The notes under the pieces are model-generated. The model worked only from the letters and a program-made list of their open reading frames with translations, did no database searches and had not been told where the DNA came from. DNA of 64,000 bases from Leeuwenhoekiella polynyae (GTDB taxonomy: Bacteria; Bacteroidota; Bacteroidia; Flavobacteriales; Flavobacteriaceae): assembly GCF_004104075.1 (NCBI RefSeq), contig NZ_QOVK01000018.1, forward strand, positions 1-64,000, written 5' to 3'. Shown piece by piece: positions 63,297 to 64,000 of the stretch. Both the position numbers and the translations under genes were made by a program. Position 1 is the first letter of the stretch. Every line of letters starts with the position of its first letter.

Positions 63297-64000
63297 ATGA
63301 AAATCCTGCATACCGCCGATTGGCACATCGGAAAAAAATTACACAAGCATTATTTACACGCAGATTTTGAGCTGTTTATCAATTGGCTCATTCCCCTTAT
63401 GCGTGAAGAAGAAATAGAATTGCTCTTGATTTCAGGGGATGTCTTTGATCTGGCCAATCCATCTGCAGAAGCCCGCCGGCAATATTACCTTGCACTTAAG
63501 AAATTGAGTTCGCTCAACTGTAAAATCATCATTACCGGAGGGAATCATGATTCGCCCACGATGTTAGACGCACCCCGTGAAATCCTGGAAGCCCTCAATG
63601 TTCACATCATTGGGGGGTTGCCCCAGAATCTTGCGGACTGTCTCATCCCGGTGCCCAACAAAGCCGGTGAAACCGAACTTGTGATCGCTGCAATTCCGTT
63701 TTTGCGGGACAGCGACATACGCAGTGTCGAAACCGGCGTTACCTATGATAACCGCATTGAAGCCATTCGCAAAGGGATTGAAGCCACGTTTGCACAAGCA
63801 GCAGACCTGTGTAACCAAAACTATCCCGGTCTGCCCGTGATAGCAATGGGACATGTGTATGCAGCAGGAATTGAATCCTCAGACAGCGAACGCGATATAC
63901 AAATCGGGAATCAGGCCGCTTTTCAGGCGAGTCAGTTTGGGGATTATTTCAGTTATGTGGCGCTGGGACATATTCATAAACCCCAACGCGTGAGTGCTGC
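63297..64000 (+). CDS. sbcD: Exonuclease SbcD (partial, cut by window edge)
   Basis: From ATG at 63297 the frame is open to the edge (234 codons). It contains the calcineurin-type phosphoesterase motifs in order: ADWHIGK (D-x-H), SGDVFD (GDxxD), GGNHDSP (GNHD), MGHVYA and GHIHKP (GxxH). These are the Mre11/SbcD metal-binding motifs. SbcD is the nuclease subunit of SbcCD, which cuts hairpin and palindromic DNA; the SbcC gene is expected to follow outside the window. Confidence 0.96.
   Translation, partial: MKILHTADWHIGKKLHKHYLHADFELFINWLIPLMREEEIELLLISGDVFDLANPSAEARRQYYLALKKLSSLNCKIIITGGNHDSPTMLDAPREILEALNVHIIGGLPQNLADCLIPVPNKAGETELVIAAIPFLRDSDIRSVETGVTYDNRIEAIRKGIEATFAQAADLCNQNYPGLPVIAMGHVYAAGIESSDSERDIQIGNQAAFQASQFGDYFSYVALGHIHKPQRVSA

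Overview
The window reads as chromosomal DNA of a (probably marine) member of the Bacteroidota, family Flavobacteriaceae. The reasons are several Bacteroidetes-style promoters (TTTG plus TAnnTTTG), SusC-like and siderophore TonB-dependent receptors with carboxypeptidase-regulatory-like N-domains, lipoproteins with SC lipoboxes, a YtxJ-type bacilliredoxin, a YDG/MBG-repeat surface protein, a tricorn-type protease and low-to-moderate GC. Genus cannot be fixed from sequence alone. No tRNA, rRNA, CRISPR array or complete insertion sequence of classical type was seen.

Layout. 1-6.3 kb (minus): a three-gene unit of a phage-tail-collar-domain protein, a leaderless periplasmic-binding-fold protein and a giant secreted protein with at least 11 exact-period 261-bp YDG repeats that runs off the left edge. 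6.3-7.0 kb: gene-free, with a hairpin, a promoter and an 11-bp-period repeat. 7.0-16.5 kb (plus): beta-lactamase-like serine hydrolase, DUF418 membrane protein, CPBP protease, RhlE-type RNA helicase, coiled-coil lipoprotein, tricorn protease and DUF1684 protein. 16.7-28 kb (minus): HEIGH metallopeptidase lipoprotein, an unusual exported EutB-EutC fusion, and a GH51 arabinofuranosidase / DUF5695-like / M1 aminopeptidase operon facing an AraC regulator. 29-37.5 kb: M23 peptidase, an ECF sigma / putative anti-sigma / DUF4097-like operon, a decayed lipoprotein gene, Ohr, MeaB, and a four-gene minus operon with an epimerase and a PAP2 phosphatase. 37.7-45.9 kb: sodium symporter, CoA-binding protein, TonB receptor, YtxJ, and ClpB with a double inverted-repeat operator.

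46-51.3 kb is the accessory zone: pseudogene debris, a RAYT (REP-associated transposase) and at least a dozen REP palindromes, many arranged as inverted pairs (REPIN-like), together with longer duplicated segments, an AraC/ABM gene pair and small unknown ORFs. 51.3-54.6 kb has a VOC/PhnB-like protein, a PAF-acetylhydrolase-like lipase, a striking 12 x 11-bp periodic array and a decayed second copy of the PhnB-like gene. 54.6-64 kb: siderophore receptor, membrane-anchored MutS-like ATPase, methyltransferase, outer-membrane proteins including an Omp85 member, an SDR, a small hypothetical, and the 5' part of sbcD at the right edge.

The strongest candidates for undescribed biology are the exported EutBC fusion, the two intergenic 11-bp-period arrays, the RAYT/REPIN cluster, the tail-collar/PBP/YDG unit and the clpB operator. 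All functional statements are from sequence reading only; no database search was run.
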